A stretch of DNA of 64,000 nucleotides from Intestinimonas timonensis. Its GTDB lineage: Bacteria > Bacillota > Clostridia > Oscillospirales > Oscillospiraceae. The translations under genes were made by a program, and so were the position numbers. The notes beneath the pieces are model-generated. The model was given only the letters and a program-made list of their open reading frames with translations, had not been told where the DNA came from and did no database searches. The stretch is taken from assembly GCF_900626145.1 (NCBI RefSeq), contig NZ_LR130817.1, forward strand, positions 834,698 to 898,697. The letters are read 5' to 3'. This document shows, piece by piece, positions 32,121-40,752 of the stretch. Position 1 is the stretch's first letter. Each line of letters begins with the position of its first letter.

Positions 32121-33021
32121 CGGCACACCTCCAATCCGCGGGCAGGATCTTCTGCTCGATGATATCCGCAATCGTCCGGAACACCTCCGCCAGCTCGCGG
32201 GATTCCTTTACGGTATCCCGCATTTCCTCCGGGGTCATCCGCGTCCCGTCCGTCCAGCAGCGGACATTTTCCTCGGACGGTGTCAGCAGGACGGCTTTTT
32301 CATACGCTTTGCAGAAAAGCGCCGCGATCTTTCCTTTTCGGTCGATCTCGGCGTCCTGCTTTTTCAGTTCTTTTTTCGCTTTTTCGTATTCCAGCGCTTC
32401 GGCGGCCGCCTGCTCCCGCTGCTCTTCCGGCAGGTCCTGAAGCTGCCGGGTCAGGTCATAACCCTTGTTGATGGACAGTTCCTTCTTATCCAGAGCCTCC
32501 TTGATTACCTCCGGGGCATTCTCATCGATCTGCATGACCTTGCCCATGGTGCGCTCACCCAGGCCGACTGCTTCTGCCAGCTCCTTGCGGGTGTCCACAG
32601 TATCGGAACTTTCCGGCAATGTTGCCGAAAGGTCTGTGCGTGTCCCTTGGTTTGCCCTGGCTTTTGCCTCGATCTCCGGCTTCAGCTTCAGCGCGATCTT
32701 ACCCAGCTCCCACTTTTCCAGATTACGGCGTCCCTTCTGGGTATCCAGTGCCCACTGCTTAGCCTCCAGCAGATCCTCAAACGAGAAAACGGCCATCGTG
32801 TACGGCAGGCCATGCTTTTCACACAGCTCCTGACGGTTGTGTCCATCGATGATGACCATGTCCTCATTGACGATGATGGGAGAATAACAGCCATTGTTGA
32901 CCAGATCCGTTTCCAGAGCGTCGAGCTGCTCCGCGCTCAAAGGCGGGAGCAGCTCGGCCATCTCCGGCAGGATCACAGGGCTGCGTTCAGCGCTGGTATA
33001 TGTGATCCCGGTGTTTTTCAT
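32071..33021 (-). CDS. ParB/Spo0J-like nuclease-domain protein
   Basis: 316 residues. ParB N-domain with LPPLSAEQLDALETDLVNNG, then the hallmark DGHNRQELCEKHG (about 57-70). A helix-turn-helix follows around LAEAVGLGERTMGKV, and the rest is coiled coil (EQREQAAAEALEYEKAKKEL). ParB-like proteins of ICEs bind DNA and in some cases hydrolyse CTP or cut DNA. Together with the parM-like gene, this supports a maintenance module. Its ATG overlaps the ssb stop by one base. Confidence 0.88.
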   Translation of the reverse strand: MKNTGITYTSAERSPVILPEMAELLPPLSAEQLDALETDLVNNGCYSPIIVNEDMVIIDGHNRQELCEKHGLPYTMAVFSFEDLLEAKQWALDTQKGRRNLEKWELGKIALKLKPEIEAKARANQGTRTDLSATLPESSDTVDTRKELAEAVGLGERTMGKVMQIDENAPEVIKEALDKKELSINKGYDLTRQLQDLPEEQREQAAAEALEYEKAKKELKKQDAEIDRKGKIAALFCKAYEKAVLLTPSEENVRCWTDGTRMTPEEMRDTVKESRELAEVFRTIADIIEQKILPADWRCADAESEENDAQPDGNLA

Positions 33022-33395
33022 CAGGCGGCGTCCTCACTGGCGGACATATCCTCCACCGCCTGTGCCGCGTCCTCCGCCTTGCGGGGAGACAGGAATTCCA
33101 CATCGCTGGCTTTGATGAGGAAACCGGGCTGGCGCTCCGGCTCGTCCTCAAAGGTGATGGTCTCAAAATCGCCGGAGGCCGCCAGCTTACAGCCCCTCCA
33201 GGCGAATTCGGCGCAGCGCTCGGCCAGAGGGCCGCGCACCTTAATGGAGATAAAGTCGGTGAGCTTGTTGCCATCCTTATCCTTATAGCGGCGGTCCGAG
33301 GCGATTCGCAGGATAGCGTAGGGTTTGCCGGTATTCTCGTTCATCTTCAGTTCCACATCGTGGGTCAGATTGCCAATGGCAGTGATTTTCAGCAT
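33021..33395 (-). CDS. ssb: single-stranded DNA-binding protein
   Basis: 124 residues with GGAG eight bases before ATG 33395. OB-fold features: MLKITAIGNLTHDVELK, then FISIKVRGPLAERC and KLAASGDF. It has an acidic tail. The C-terminus is ASEDAA, not the usual DDDIPF tip, as in several ICE-borne SSBs. It would coat the transferred strand and begins the overlapping segregation/modification operon. Confidence 0.9.
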   Translation of the reverse strand: MLKITAIGNLTHDVELKMNENTGKPYAILRIASDRRYKDKDGNKLTDFISIKVRGPLAERCAEFAWRGCKLAASGDFETITFEDEPERQPGFLIKASDVEFLSPRKAEDAAQAVEDMSASEDAA

Positions 33396-33430
33396 ATTCA
33401 GTGCTCCTTTTTTAATGGTTAGGTTTAGTT

Positions 33431-33464
33431 AAAAAGTGCGGGTGGTCTGCTCTCAGACCACCCG
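33431..33464 (-). terminator. terminator of the Cys-rich SLH gene
   Basis: An 11-bp perfect stem (CGGGTGGTCTG / CAGACCACCCG, 4-nt loop) is followed on the minus strand by CACTTTTTAAC, 15 bp behind the SLH stop. The ssb operon therefore needs its own promoter, which I cannot point to with confidence. Confidence 0.82.
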
Positions 33465-33478
33465 TAGGGGGATACAAT

Positions 33479-36400
33479 TTACTTGCTCCAGCTTTCGCTG
33501 TCACCAAGAATGGCGGTATGGGCGTTGGCAGCCTCCATGACTGCGTAGTACGCCCAATGCTTGCGGCTGACATCCGGGAAGGTGTTCAGCTTGCGGAGAT
33601 TGTCCGCAATGTAGTCCTCGTCCGCTTCGCGGCCCAGCAGGCGGTTGACGATGGTCACAACCTCCGCGCGGTTGATCTCGTCGTCAGCGCGGAAGGAGCC
33701 GTCGCCATAGCCGTTGATCCAGCCATGCTTGGCGGCAGCCTTGATGTACGTGGCGGCCCAATAGCCGTCGCTCACATCGTTGAAGTCCTTATACTGCTCC
33801 ATGATCTCAGCGTCGCCATCGCCGTACACATCAAAGAAACGGACGGCCAGCGTTGTGAACTCGGCGCGGGTAATGGCATCGTCGGGGGCAAAGATGGTCT
33901 TGTTCTTACCGTAGGTGACACCGTTGTTATTGAGGTATTTGGCATAACCGGAGTACCAGGCATGGGCGGGAATATCCGTGAACTTGGTATTTGCCGCGGT
34001 GGAAATGGTATCGCCGTTCTTCTCCGCCAGCAGGCGGGCGAAGATCGCGGCGGCTTCACTGCGGGTCATGCTGCGGCTGGGGCCGAAGGTCCCGTCCGTG
34101 TAGCCGACGATGTAAACGCCGTGGCGCTCGGCCTGCTCCACTTCGGGGACGGTCAGTTCGCCGTTTTTGTCGGTCTTGCCTGCGGCAGACTGACCCAGAT
34201 CACCCTTGACCGTGACATTTTTGCCCTGCTGGGGAGCCTTCTTGTGGTCGGTCACGATGACCGTCACCTGATGCTTGGCGTCCAGATCTGTGCCGTCCGG
34301 CAGTTTCACCGTGATATTGCCGGTCTTGCCGATGGACACCTCGCTGCCAGAGATGGGACGCTTCGTGTCCGTGCGGATGACCTTGACAGTCAGCGTCCAA
34401 CGGTCACCGTCCGCGTCCTCATAGCCAGTAGTGACCTTGCCGTCCTCGTTGGTCTTACCGCTGCCGGTGGGGACGGTGATCTGACCTGCCTTGTCGGTCT
34501 TGCCGGAGGCGTAGTTGTCATTCTTATCCGTGACAGAAATGCTCATACCGGAAACGGCACTCTTGTCCTTGACAAGCTGCACGGTCACGGTGGTCTGGTC
34601 GGCGTAGTCCAGCAGGCGGCTATTGGGCAGGCGGATGGAGATGCTGTTGTCCTTATGGAGCGCCACGGCAGCATTGGCAATAGGATTCTTGGTGTCGGTA
34701 TCGGTGACGGTCACAAGGTATCCGCCCACAATGGCCTCACCCTTGCTGTCCGTGGTGCCGCTGTTGTAGATCTTCTCGATCTCTGCCGTTTCCAGCTTCT
34801 CGCCGCAGTTCTCGCACTCCTTGTGCTTGCTGCCCGCATCGTCGGTGGTAGGCTCCTTGTCGATAATCCAGTCACCGGGTTTATGACCGGCAGGCTCGGT
34901 ATAGTCGGTCTTGGTAGTGTCGCCACAGCGGGCGCAGGTGTTGGTGGTGTAACCCATCTCGGTGCAGGTGGGGGCGGTCACTTCGGACTTGTAATCGTGT
35001 CCCAGCGCGTTTTTCAGCACTGCGCCGCACTTGGTACAGAGCTGCGGCTGGGTGCAGGTGGCATCATTGCCAGGAACATGACCTGCCGCCTCGTTGCCCT
35101 CGATGCGGTGATAGCCGCAGCGGGTGCAGCGGTATTCCATGACGCCCTCGCCGGTGCAGGTGGCGTTGGTAACGAGGGTTCCCTCATCCCAGCTATGACC
35201 AAGCGCGTCGGTGTAGTCTGTGACGAAGCTGCTGCCGCAGCCGTCGCAGCGGTGGATGGTCTTGCCGCCGTTTTCGCAGGTAGCGGCGATGACATGGGAT
35301 TCGTAATTGTGAGGCAGCGCCGCCGTGATGTCCTCAATGTGACGATCCCCACAGACGGAGCACTCGCGGACGGTATAACCGGGGCTGGTACAGGTGGCGG
35401 CCACGGTATAGACCTCATAGCTGTGTTCGCCCTTGGGCGTGGCGGTCTGCTTCATCTGGCCGCAGCGGGAGCAGAGCTCCAGCAGCTTGCCATCGGTTTC
35501 GCAGGTGGCGTCACGGATGACGATACCCTGCCATGCGTGGCCCAGGGAGTCCACATAGTCGCGCTTTTCGATTTTGCCGCACTTCGTACAGAGGTAGCGG
35601 TCATAGCCAAGGGTGGTGCAGCCGGCTTTGGTGCTGTCCAGCAGAATATACTTGTGGTTTTCACCGCAGCCCTTGTCGGTGCAGCAATTTCCGTTGCAAT
35701 GCATGTTCTGACAGCCACAGTTGGGGTTAGAGCAGCCACAGCCGCAGTTGCCGTTCTCGTCTGTGGTATCATCCCGCAGCCAGACATAGGCCACGCCGTT
35801 TTCCGTCATATCCACACCGTCACAGGTGTAGGTGATCTCGTAATAGACAGTGTACTGACCCTCGTCCGTATAGTTGGGCGCGGAGGTCATGGTACAGCTA
35901 TCCGCACTGTTGCCGTAGCGGATAGAGGTGCGGACACCGGCTTCGGAGAGGTCGCTGACCGTGATGGTATGGGGCTTGCCGTCCACCACGCCGTAATAGT
36001 CTGCAATGACTGCCTTTGCCGCCGTGTAGTCATAGCGGGCGTAGTCGCACAGGCTGCATTTCTCTACCGTAGCGAAGCGTCCGTTTGCCGGCTGGGGCAG
36101 GACTTCCGTCACCATGCTGTGGCGCTCCAGCTTGCGGCTGATCGTATGATTGGTACCGTAGCAGAATGCGCAGTAGGTGCCGCCCTTGGTGGTGACAGTG
36201 TGATAGGTATCATCCGTATACTCGTAGGAAACGGTTTCGTCCAGTTCCTGCGTAAATGCGGCGGCACAGTCATACAGCCAGTAGACATTTTTCAGATAGC
36301 CGTACTCGCTTTTGCTCATATTTGTGTTGATGCCGCCGCAGGTTTCACAGACGGCTTTGGTGTAGTGATATCCGGTATAGGTGGCGTCCTTGCCGGGGAT

Positions 36401-36745
36401 GCCGTCCATGGTATCACCTTTGCCGACGCCATCTACCATCGTGCCGTCCGAATATTTCACATTGCGGCTAAGTGCCGGCTGGCCATTGCGGGTATATTCG
36501 GGAACGCGGAACACCTCAAAAGATGTGGCTTTGCCGCACTCACCGCACTTGAAGGTCTCGCGGGTCACAACACTGTTGGCGTCCAGTTCATTGGTTCGAC
36601 CGGATGCCTGCATCCAGTGTTCTGCGGGGTCGTGGTAGCTGTTCTGCTGGGCGGCAAAGGCGGTGGGGATCATGCCCACGCACATGACCAGCGTCAGAAG
36701 CAGCGCCAGCGCTCTGCGGGAATAATGGTTCTTTTTCAGATTCAT
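33479..36745 (-). CDS. large Cys-rich secreted protein with three SLH domains
   Basis: 1088 residues from ATG 36745 behind AAGGAGG. The signal peptide is about 1-32 (ALALLLTLVMCVGMIPTAFA, cut after AFA). Residues about 60-660 carry many CxxC pairs, first irregular (CGECGK, CETCGG, CGCGCSNPNCGC), then about ten repeats of about 40 residues with C...G....C..CG and GHxW/GH-S, resembling zinc-ribbon-like surface repeats. Residues about 670-890 hold beta-sandwich repeats (TDTDTKNPIANAAVALH), and three SLH domains (about 895-1075) anchor it to the wall. Located between primase and ssb, it is probably a surface cargo or adhesion factor for mating. Metal binding is inference. Confidence 0.85.
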   Translation of the reverse strand: MNLKKNHYSRRALALLLTLVMCVGMIPTAFAAQQNSYHDPAEHWMQASGRTNELDANSVVTRETFKCGECGKATSFEVFRVPEYTRNGQPALSRNVKYSDGTMVDGVGKGDTMDGIPGKDATYTGYHYTKAVCETCGGINTNMSKSEYGYLKNVYWLYDCAAAFTQELDETVSYEYTDDTYHTVTTKGGTYCAFCYGTNHTISRKLERHSMVTEVLPQPANGRFATVEKCSLCDYARYDYTAAKAVIADYYGVVDGKPHTITVSDLSEAGVRTSIRYGNSADSCTMTSAPNYTDEGQYTVYYEITYTCDGVDMTENGVAYVWLRDDTTDENGNCGCGCSNPNCGCQNMHCNGNCCTDKGCGENHKYILLDSTKAGCTTLGYDRYLCTKCGKIEKRDYVDSLGHAWQGIVIRDATCETDGKLLELCSRCGQMKQTATPKGEHSYEVYTVAATCTSPGYTVRECSVCGDRHIEDITAALPHNYESHVIAATCENGGKTIHRCDGCGSSFVTDYTDALGHSWDEGTLVTNATCTGEGVMEYRCTRCGYHRIEGNEAAGHVPGNDATCTQPQLCTKCGAVLKNALGHDYKSEVTAPTCTEMGYTTNTCARCGDTTKTDYTEPAGHKPGDWIIDKEPTTDDAGSKHKECENCGEKLETAEIEKIYNSGTTDSKGEAIVGGYLVTVTDTDTKNPIANAAVALHKDNSISIRLPNSRLLDYADQTTVTVQLVKDKSAVSGMSISVTDKNDNYASGKTDKAGQITVPTGSGKTNEDGKVTTGYEDADGDRWTLTVKVIRTDTKRPISGSEVSIGKTGNITVKLPDGTDLDAKHQVTVIVTDHKKAPQQGKNVTVKGDLGQSAAGKTDKNGELTVPEVEQAERHGVYIVGYTDGTFGPSRSMTRSEAAAIFARLLAEKNGDTISTAANTKFTDIPAHAWYSGYAKYLNNNGVTYGKNKTIFAPDDAITRAEFTTLAVRFFDVYGDGDAEIMEQYKDFNDVSDGYWAATYIKAAAKHGWINGYGDGSFRADDEINRAEVVTIVNRLLGREADEDYIADNLRKLNTFPDVSRKHWAYYAVMEAANAHTAILGDSESWSK

Positions 36746-36800
36746 AGGTCCTCCTTATATTTTTTGTTTTTTATCCGCGTTGAAAACGATGTCCTTTTGG

Positions 36801-37718
36801 CTATCGCCCCCTTTCCCGGCTGCAAATCTTTCTTTGCAGATACTCGTTCCAATCCTTGCCGCAGCGCGGTTTCTCCACGGTAACGGCATACCCCTGTAAC
36901 TGATACTTTTCCTGTAATTGCTGGGCGGCTTTCTGCCCAGGCTCGTCCGCGTCCAGACACAGCGCAATACGGCGGATCTCCGGATGCGCCTGCAAATAGG
37001 TCTGCAGTGCGCCGTCATAGAGTCCGCACAGAGCAACGGCGTTGGTTGTGTCTCTATGGAGCGTGAGGTAACTCATCAGATCGATGGGTGCCTCAAAGAC
37101 AAGCACCAGATCTGACTGCGGATCGTGCGGGAGGGAGAAGCCTGTGTTTTTGTCGCTGCCGGGAGCGTCTCCCTTGAAGCCGGGACCGTTCAGATCATAG
37201 GTGCCGCGCAGTCCCGCGTACTTTGCCTGTCCGGATTCATCCCTGCCGACGAAGACGCAGTTATGATGTACCACATCCTCATACAGCAGCCCAGCATTCA
37301 GAAACTGTCGGATCACCTGGGCAGCGATACCTCGCTTACGGAGATAGGCGAAGACCCTGCGGTCATCCGCATTGCGGGGCGGCAGGGAAAGCGCCTGCTT
37401 CTGGCTGATGGGTTTTGGCTCCGGAGCGGGTGCGTCTCTGGCTTTCCCATGGAAGGTCAGAAGGTACTCCACCGCTTCCGGAAAGGATTTTCCGCAAAAC
37501 TGCTGGAGGAAAGTGATGGCATCCCCGCCGGTATTCTGGGAATACCGGAACCAGGTACGCCGGTCCTTGATCCGCAGGCTGTCCATCTCCGCGGTAGTAT
37601 GGAAGCGTCCCACGCGCTTGACCTGATAGCCGAGGTGGGAGAGCAGCTCCGGCAGGTCCGTTTCTCTGGCGATCTGCATTTCTGTGTCTGTGAAGCGATT
37701 TCTGATCTCGCTTGCCAT
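36801..37718 (-). CDS. TOPRIM/DUF3991 primase-like protein
   Basis: 305 residues from ATG 37718 behind AAAGGAGG. DUF3991 region near the start (RRTWFRYSQNTGGDAITFLQQ), then a TOPRIM domain with VLVFEAPIDLMSYL (metal Glu) and IALCLDADEPGQKAAQQL (DxDxxG). No zinc finger is visible. This family accompanies ICE relaxases and is thought to prime replication of the transferred strand. It shares a transcript with the following SLH gene. Confidence 0.87.
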   Translation of the reverse strand: MASEIRNRFTDTEMQIARETDLPELLSHLGYQVKRVGRFHTTAEMDSLRIKDRRTWFRYSQNTGGDAITFLQQFCGKSFPEAVEYLLTFHGKARDAPAPEPKPISQKQALSLPPRNADDRRVFAYLRKRGIAAQVIRQFLNAGLLYEDVVHHNCVFVGRDESGQAKYAGLRGTYDLNGPGFKGDAPGSDKNTGFSLPHDPQSDLVLVFEAPIDLMSYLTLHRDTTNAVALCGLYDGALQTYLQAHPEIRRIALCLDADEPGQKAAQQLQEKYQLQGYAVTVEKPRCGKDWNEYLQRKICSRERGR

Positions 37719-37747
37719 AATGTGTGCCTCCTTTCTGATGAAACGCA

Positions 37748-37795
37748 AAAAGCCACCCAGGGCATCCGATATACTCGGATGCCCTGGGTGGCTTT
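37748..37795 (-). terminator. long perfect hairpin after the ribbon-helix-helix gene
   Basis: A 21-bp perfect stem (AAAGCCACCCAGGGCATCCGA and its complement, loop of 6) lies between the ribbon-helix-helix gene and the primase gene. In both directions it is flanked by T-rich bases, so it can stop transcription, and its length would also make it a good attenuator. Confidence 0.8.
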
Positions 37796-37834
37796 CCCTA
37801 AATCGTGTTCTTTTGTTTTGGCTTTTGTGCGGGC

Positions 37835-38266
37835 TTACACGGCGTTATCTTCGTCGGGGGTGTCCGTGTTCGCTGGAGCGGTCACGTCGGCCACACGAGG
37901 CGCGACAGGGGCCTCAGTGGGGATGTTCTGCTCCGCGGTGTTCTCAGCGTCCGCTTCGTCCAGCGCTTGCGTGATCAGGTTCAGCACGAAGTCTCGCTGG
38001 GTGAGCTTTTTGCCGGTGCGGAGCGTCTCGCGCTCCAGATGACGCTTGATGCGCTGGAAGAGTTCTTCGGGGATCTGGAATGCCATCGTTCTGCCTTTTT
38101 CAGTCATTTGAATGCCGCCTTTCTGATTTTCCATCATGTTGTAATAGTCTTGGATGAGGTTGGCGATGTACTCGCTGGTGGTCTGGCCCAGCCGTTCCCG
38201 TTCTTCGCTGACCCGCTCATGTAGGTCGATGGGAATCTGAGCACACAAGTTTTTAGTGGTTGCCAT
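37835..38266 (-). CDS. double ribbon-helix-helix protein
   Basis: 143 residues from ATG 38266 behind GAAGGAGG. Two ribbon-helix-helix units: residues 1-45 (CAQIPIDLHERVSEERERLG with TTSEYIANLIQDY) and about 60-105 (MAFQIPEELFQRIKRHLERE, then LTQRDFVLNLITQAL), followed by an acidic, Pro-rich tail. Such proteins act as repressors or as partition/relaxosome accessory factors. It is the first gene of the element next to the tRNA, so control of the element's leading operon is the simplest idea. Confidence 0.8.
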   Translation of the reverse strand: MATTKNLCAQIPIDLHERVSEERERLGQTTSEYIANLIQDYYNMMENQKGGIQMTEKGRTMAFQIPEELFQRIKRHLERETLRTGKKLTQRDFVLNLITQALDEADAENTAEQNIPTEAPVAPRVADVTAPANTDTPDEDNAV

Positions 38267-38595
38267 TCTCGGATACCTCCTTCGTTTTTTGTAACGCAAG
38301 CATACCCGAAAGGTTACGAGAAAGCTATTACCAACACCACCAAGGAATGGTAGACACACGAAGCGAAAGCAACATAAGCACCAATGAAACGAAAAAGGCC
38401 GCCGTCCGCTCCCATAGGGAGCCGAACGGTGGCCTGCCTTCTTATTCTTTTTTAAGCCTCGGTGTTCGAACCACACCAGACCACAAATCTGGCAGGGCGC
38501 ATCTTCAAAATGTCGCCTCTCGCTGGGCAAAACTGAAATTTTGAAAAATCGAGTTTTTGCAACTTTTTCGTTCTAAAAGTGGCGCATTATATGTG
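38267..38595. other. junction region between element and chromosome, no gene seen
   Basis: This stretch holds a minus-strand terminator-like hairpin (listed separately), AT-rich sequence, and presumably the right attachment site. A segment around 38463-38480 (GTGTTCGAACCACACC) resembles a tRNA T-arm, but the rest of a tRNA is not there. I see no coding frame with a ribosome site. Confidence 0.5.
38392..38434 (-). terminator. terminator-like hairpin upstream of the ribbon-helix-helix gene
   Basis: GGCCACCGTTCGGCTCCC pairs almost fully with GGGAGCGGACGGCGGCC around a short loop, and TTTTTCG follows on the minus strand. It would stop transcription entering the element from the tRNA side, or attenuate the first operon. 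Confidence 0.72.
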
Positions 38596-38623
38596 AAAAC
38601 GCCGCACTTTCGTGCGGCGTTTT
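38596..38623 (-). terminator. terminator behind tRNA-Pro
   Basis: A 12-bp perfect stem (AAAACGCCGCAC / GTGCGGCGTTTT, loop TTTC) lies 28 bp beyond the tRNA 3' end. T runs on both sides make it bidirectional. Confidence 0.82.
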
Positions 38624-38651
38624 CGGCGTTGCATCTTTCATCAACACATTT

Positions 38652-38728
38652 TGGTCCGAGTGGCGGGATTTGAACCCACGGCCTCTTGGACCCGAACCAA
38701 GCGCGATACCAAGCTTCGCCACACCCGG
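38652..38728 (-). tRNA. tRNA-Pro (anticodon CGG)
   Basis: 77 nt on the minus strand including an encoded CCA. Acceptor stem CCGGGTG/CACTCGG (one G-U pair), discriminator A, anticodon stem CTTGG/CCAAG with loop TTCGGGT (anticodon CGG), and T-arm GTGGGTTCAAATCCCGC. The 3' end points toward the mobile element, as expected for an integration target. Confidence 0.93.
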
Positions 38729-38748
38729 AAATGTGTTACCGAACATTT

Positions 38749-38777
38749 ATTATAGAGGGTTCCAGGCATAATGTCAA
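38749..38777 (-). promoter_or_regulatory. promoter of tRNA-Pro
   Basis: Minus strand: consensus TTGACA, 17-bp spacer, consensus TATAAT, 20 bp before the mature tRNA 5' end. Confidence 0.92.
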
Positions 38778-38816
38778 GCATGGTTTTATCCATTTCAAGG
38801 CGGCGTGAAATTTATG

Positions 38817-38845
38817 TTGTAGGAGGACAGGGGTGATGATATAAT
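38817..38845 (+). promoter_or_regulatory. promoter of glmS
   Basis: TTGTAG, 17-bp spacer, TATAAT. Transcription would start about 50 bp before the glmS ATG, too little room for a glmS ribozyme. Confidence 0.72.
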
Positions 38846-38902
38846 AATTTATCGTCCCATTTCGTTCATTTTTCTATCCAAGAACTGGAGGAGATCTGCC
38901 CT

Positions 38903-40738
38903 ATGTGTGGAATCGTTGGATATATCGGCAGGGAAGAGGCAGCGCCCATCCTGCTGGATGGCCTGGAGCGGTTAGAGTACCGCGGCTACGACTCGGCAGG
39001 CCTGGCGGTCTATTCTGAGACAGACGGCCTGAAGGTGGTCAAGGCGAAGGGGAGACTGAAAGTACTCTCCGATATCGTAGAGGGTGGCAAAACGATCCAC
39101 GGAACGGTAGGTCTGGGGCATACCCGCTGGGCCACCCACGGTGAGCCCTCTGATATCAACTCCCATCCCCAGGTAAGTACCTCCGGGCGTATCGCCGTTG
39201 TCCACAACGGTATCATTGAGAATTACGCTCGGATCAAGGAATTCCTGGAGTCCAAGGGTGTCACCTTTGTATCTGAGACTGATACCGAAGTGGTGGCACA
39301 GCTTCTGGAGTACTACTACCGGGGTGACATCATGGAGGCCGTCACCAAGGTACTCCACCGCATCGAGGGTGCCTACGCCCTGGGCATCATCTGCGCGGAT
39401 TGCCCAGATCGGCTCATTGCCGCCCGGAAGGACAGTCCGCTGATCCTGGGCCTGGGGGAGGGGTTCCACTTCCTGGCCAGCGACGTCACCGCTGTCATCA
39501 AGTACACCCGTGATGTGTACTACCTGGATGATGGAGAGATTGCCGTTCTCACCCGGGATGGCATCCAGGTCTATAACCACCCCTACCTCCAGCCGGTGGA
39601 GAAGGAACTCCACCACGTGGACTGGGAGATCTCCGCCGCCGAGAAGGGTGGATATGAGCACTTTATGGCCAAAGAGATCATGGAGCAGCCCAAGGCCTTC
39701 CGCGACACCGTCTTCCCCCGCATCCAGAATGGCCGGGTGGTGTTGGATGAGCTGGAGATCACCAGCGAGCAGCTCCAGGCCATGGACAAGATCTACATTA
39801 TTGCCTGCGGCTCCTCCTACCACGTGGGTATGGTGGCCAAGTATATTCTGGAACGCATCCTGCGTAAGCCTGTGGAGGTCACCCTGGCCTCGGAGTTCCG
39901 CTACTGTGAACCGCTGGTGAGTGAGCATACCCTCTGTATCGTCATCAGTCAGTCCGGCGAGACCATTGATACCCTGGCCGCCATGCGGGAGGCCAAGCGC
40001 CTGGGCGGCCGGATCCTGTCCATCGTGAACGTGGTGGGGTCCACCATCGCCCGAGAGTCGGACGACGTACTCTATACCTGGGCCGGTCCGGAGATCGCCG
40101 TGGCCACTACGAAGGCGTATTCCACCCAGTTGGCGGTGATCTATCTCATCGCCCTGCGATTTGCCGAGCTGCTGGGGACGGTGAGCGAAGAGACCTATCA
40201 GGAGATCGTCTCTGAGCTCCTTACCATTCCCACCAAGATGGAAGAGGTGCTGGATCACCGAGAGGCCATCCAGTATTACGCCTCCATCTATTTTAACCAC
40301 GAGTCCATCTTTTTCATCGGCCGGAACATCGACTACGCCATTGGTTTGGAGGGCTCCCTGAAGCTGAAGGAGATCTCCTACATCCACTCCGAAGCCTACG
40401 CAGCCGGCGAACTCAAACACGGCACCATCTCTCTCATTGAGGATGGTACGCTAGTGGTGGCGCTGGCCAGCCGGGTGCAGCTCTTCGACAAGCTCATCAG
40501 CAATGTAGTGGAGGTGAAGTCCCGGGGCGCCGATGTGCTGGGTCTCACTGTGGCCTCCAAAGCCAAGGAGATGGAACGGACGGCGGACCATGTGATCACT
40601 GTGCCGGATACCCACCCCATGCTGCTGCCCAGCCTGGATGTGATCCCCATGCAGCTGTTTGCCTACTATGTGGCCCTCATGCGTGGCTGCGACATCGATA
40701 AACCCCGGAATCTGGCCAAGTCGGTGACGGTGGAATAA
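38903..40738 (+). CDS. glmS: glutamine-fructose-6-phosphate aminotransferase
   Basis: 611 residues, full length, from ATG 38903 behind GGAGGAG. Catalytic Cys2 in MCGIVGYIG (N-terminal glutaminase), then GHTRWATHG; two SIS sugar-isomerase domains with CGSSYHVG and SQSGETIDT; and the closing KPRNLAKSVTVE. It makes glucosamine-6-phosphate for peptidoglycan and surface polysaccharide. The stop overlaps ATG of a peptide-binding protein, so the two may be cotranscribed. No glmS ribozyme is visible upstream. Confidence 0.97.
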   Translation: MCGIVGYIGREEAAPILLDGLERLEYRGYDSAGLAVYSETDGLKVVKAKGRLKVLSDIVEGGKTIHGTVGLGHTRWATHGEPSDINSHPQVSTSGRIAVVHNGIIENYARIKEFLESKGVTFVSETDTEVVAQLLEYYYRGDIMEAVTKVLHRIEGAYALGIICADCPDRLIAARKDSPLILGLGEGFHFLASDVTAVIKYTRDVYYLDDGEIAVLTRDGIQVYNHPYLQPVEKELHHVDWEISAAEKGGYEHFMAKEIMEQPKAFRDTVFPRIQNGRVVLDELEITSEQLQAMDKIYIIACGSSYHVGMVAKYILERILRKPVEVTLASEFRYCEPLVSEHTLCIVISQSGETIDTLAAMREAKRLGGRILSIVNVVGSTIARESDDVLYTWAGPEIAVATTKAYSTQLAVIYLIALRFAELLGTVSEETYQEIVSELLTIPTKMEEVLDHREAIQYYASIYFNHESIFFIGRNIDYAIGLEGSLKLKEISYIHSEAYAAGELKHGTISLIEDGTLVVALASRVQLFDKLISNVVEVKSRGADVLGLTVASKAKEMERTADHVITVPDTHPMLLPSLDVIPMQLFAYYVALMRGCDIDKPRNLAKSVTVE

Positions 40739-40752
40739 TGAGGAGGACGCAT

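Noticed and set aside
33518..36883. A plus-strand open frame of about 1100 codons opposite the Cys-rich SLH gene
   Set aside because: It has no signal or domain pattern and simply mirrors the codon bias of the minus-strand gene, which has a ribosome site, signal peptide and SLH domains.
38440..38500. Possible second, decayed tRNA next to tRNA-Pro (T-arm-like GTGTTCGAACCACACC)
   Set aside because: No acceptor stem or anticodon arm can be built around it.
38730..38902. glmS ribozyme upstream of glmS
   Set aside because: Promoter and start codon are too close for the about 150-nt ribozyme, and none of its core is visible.
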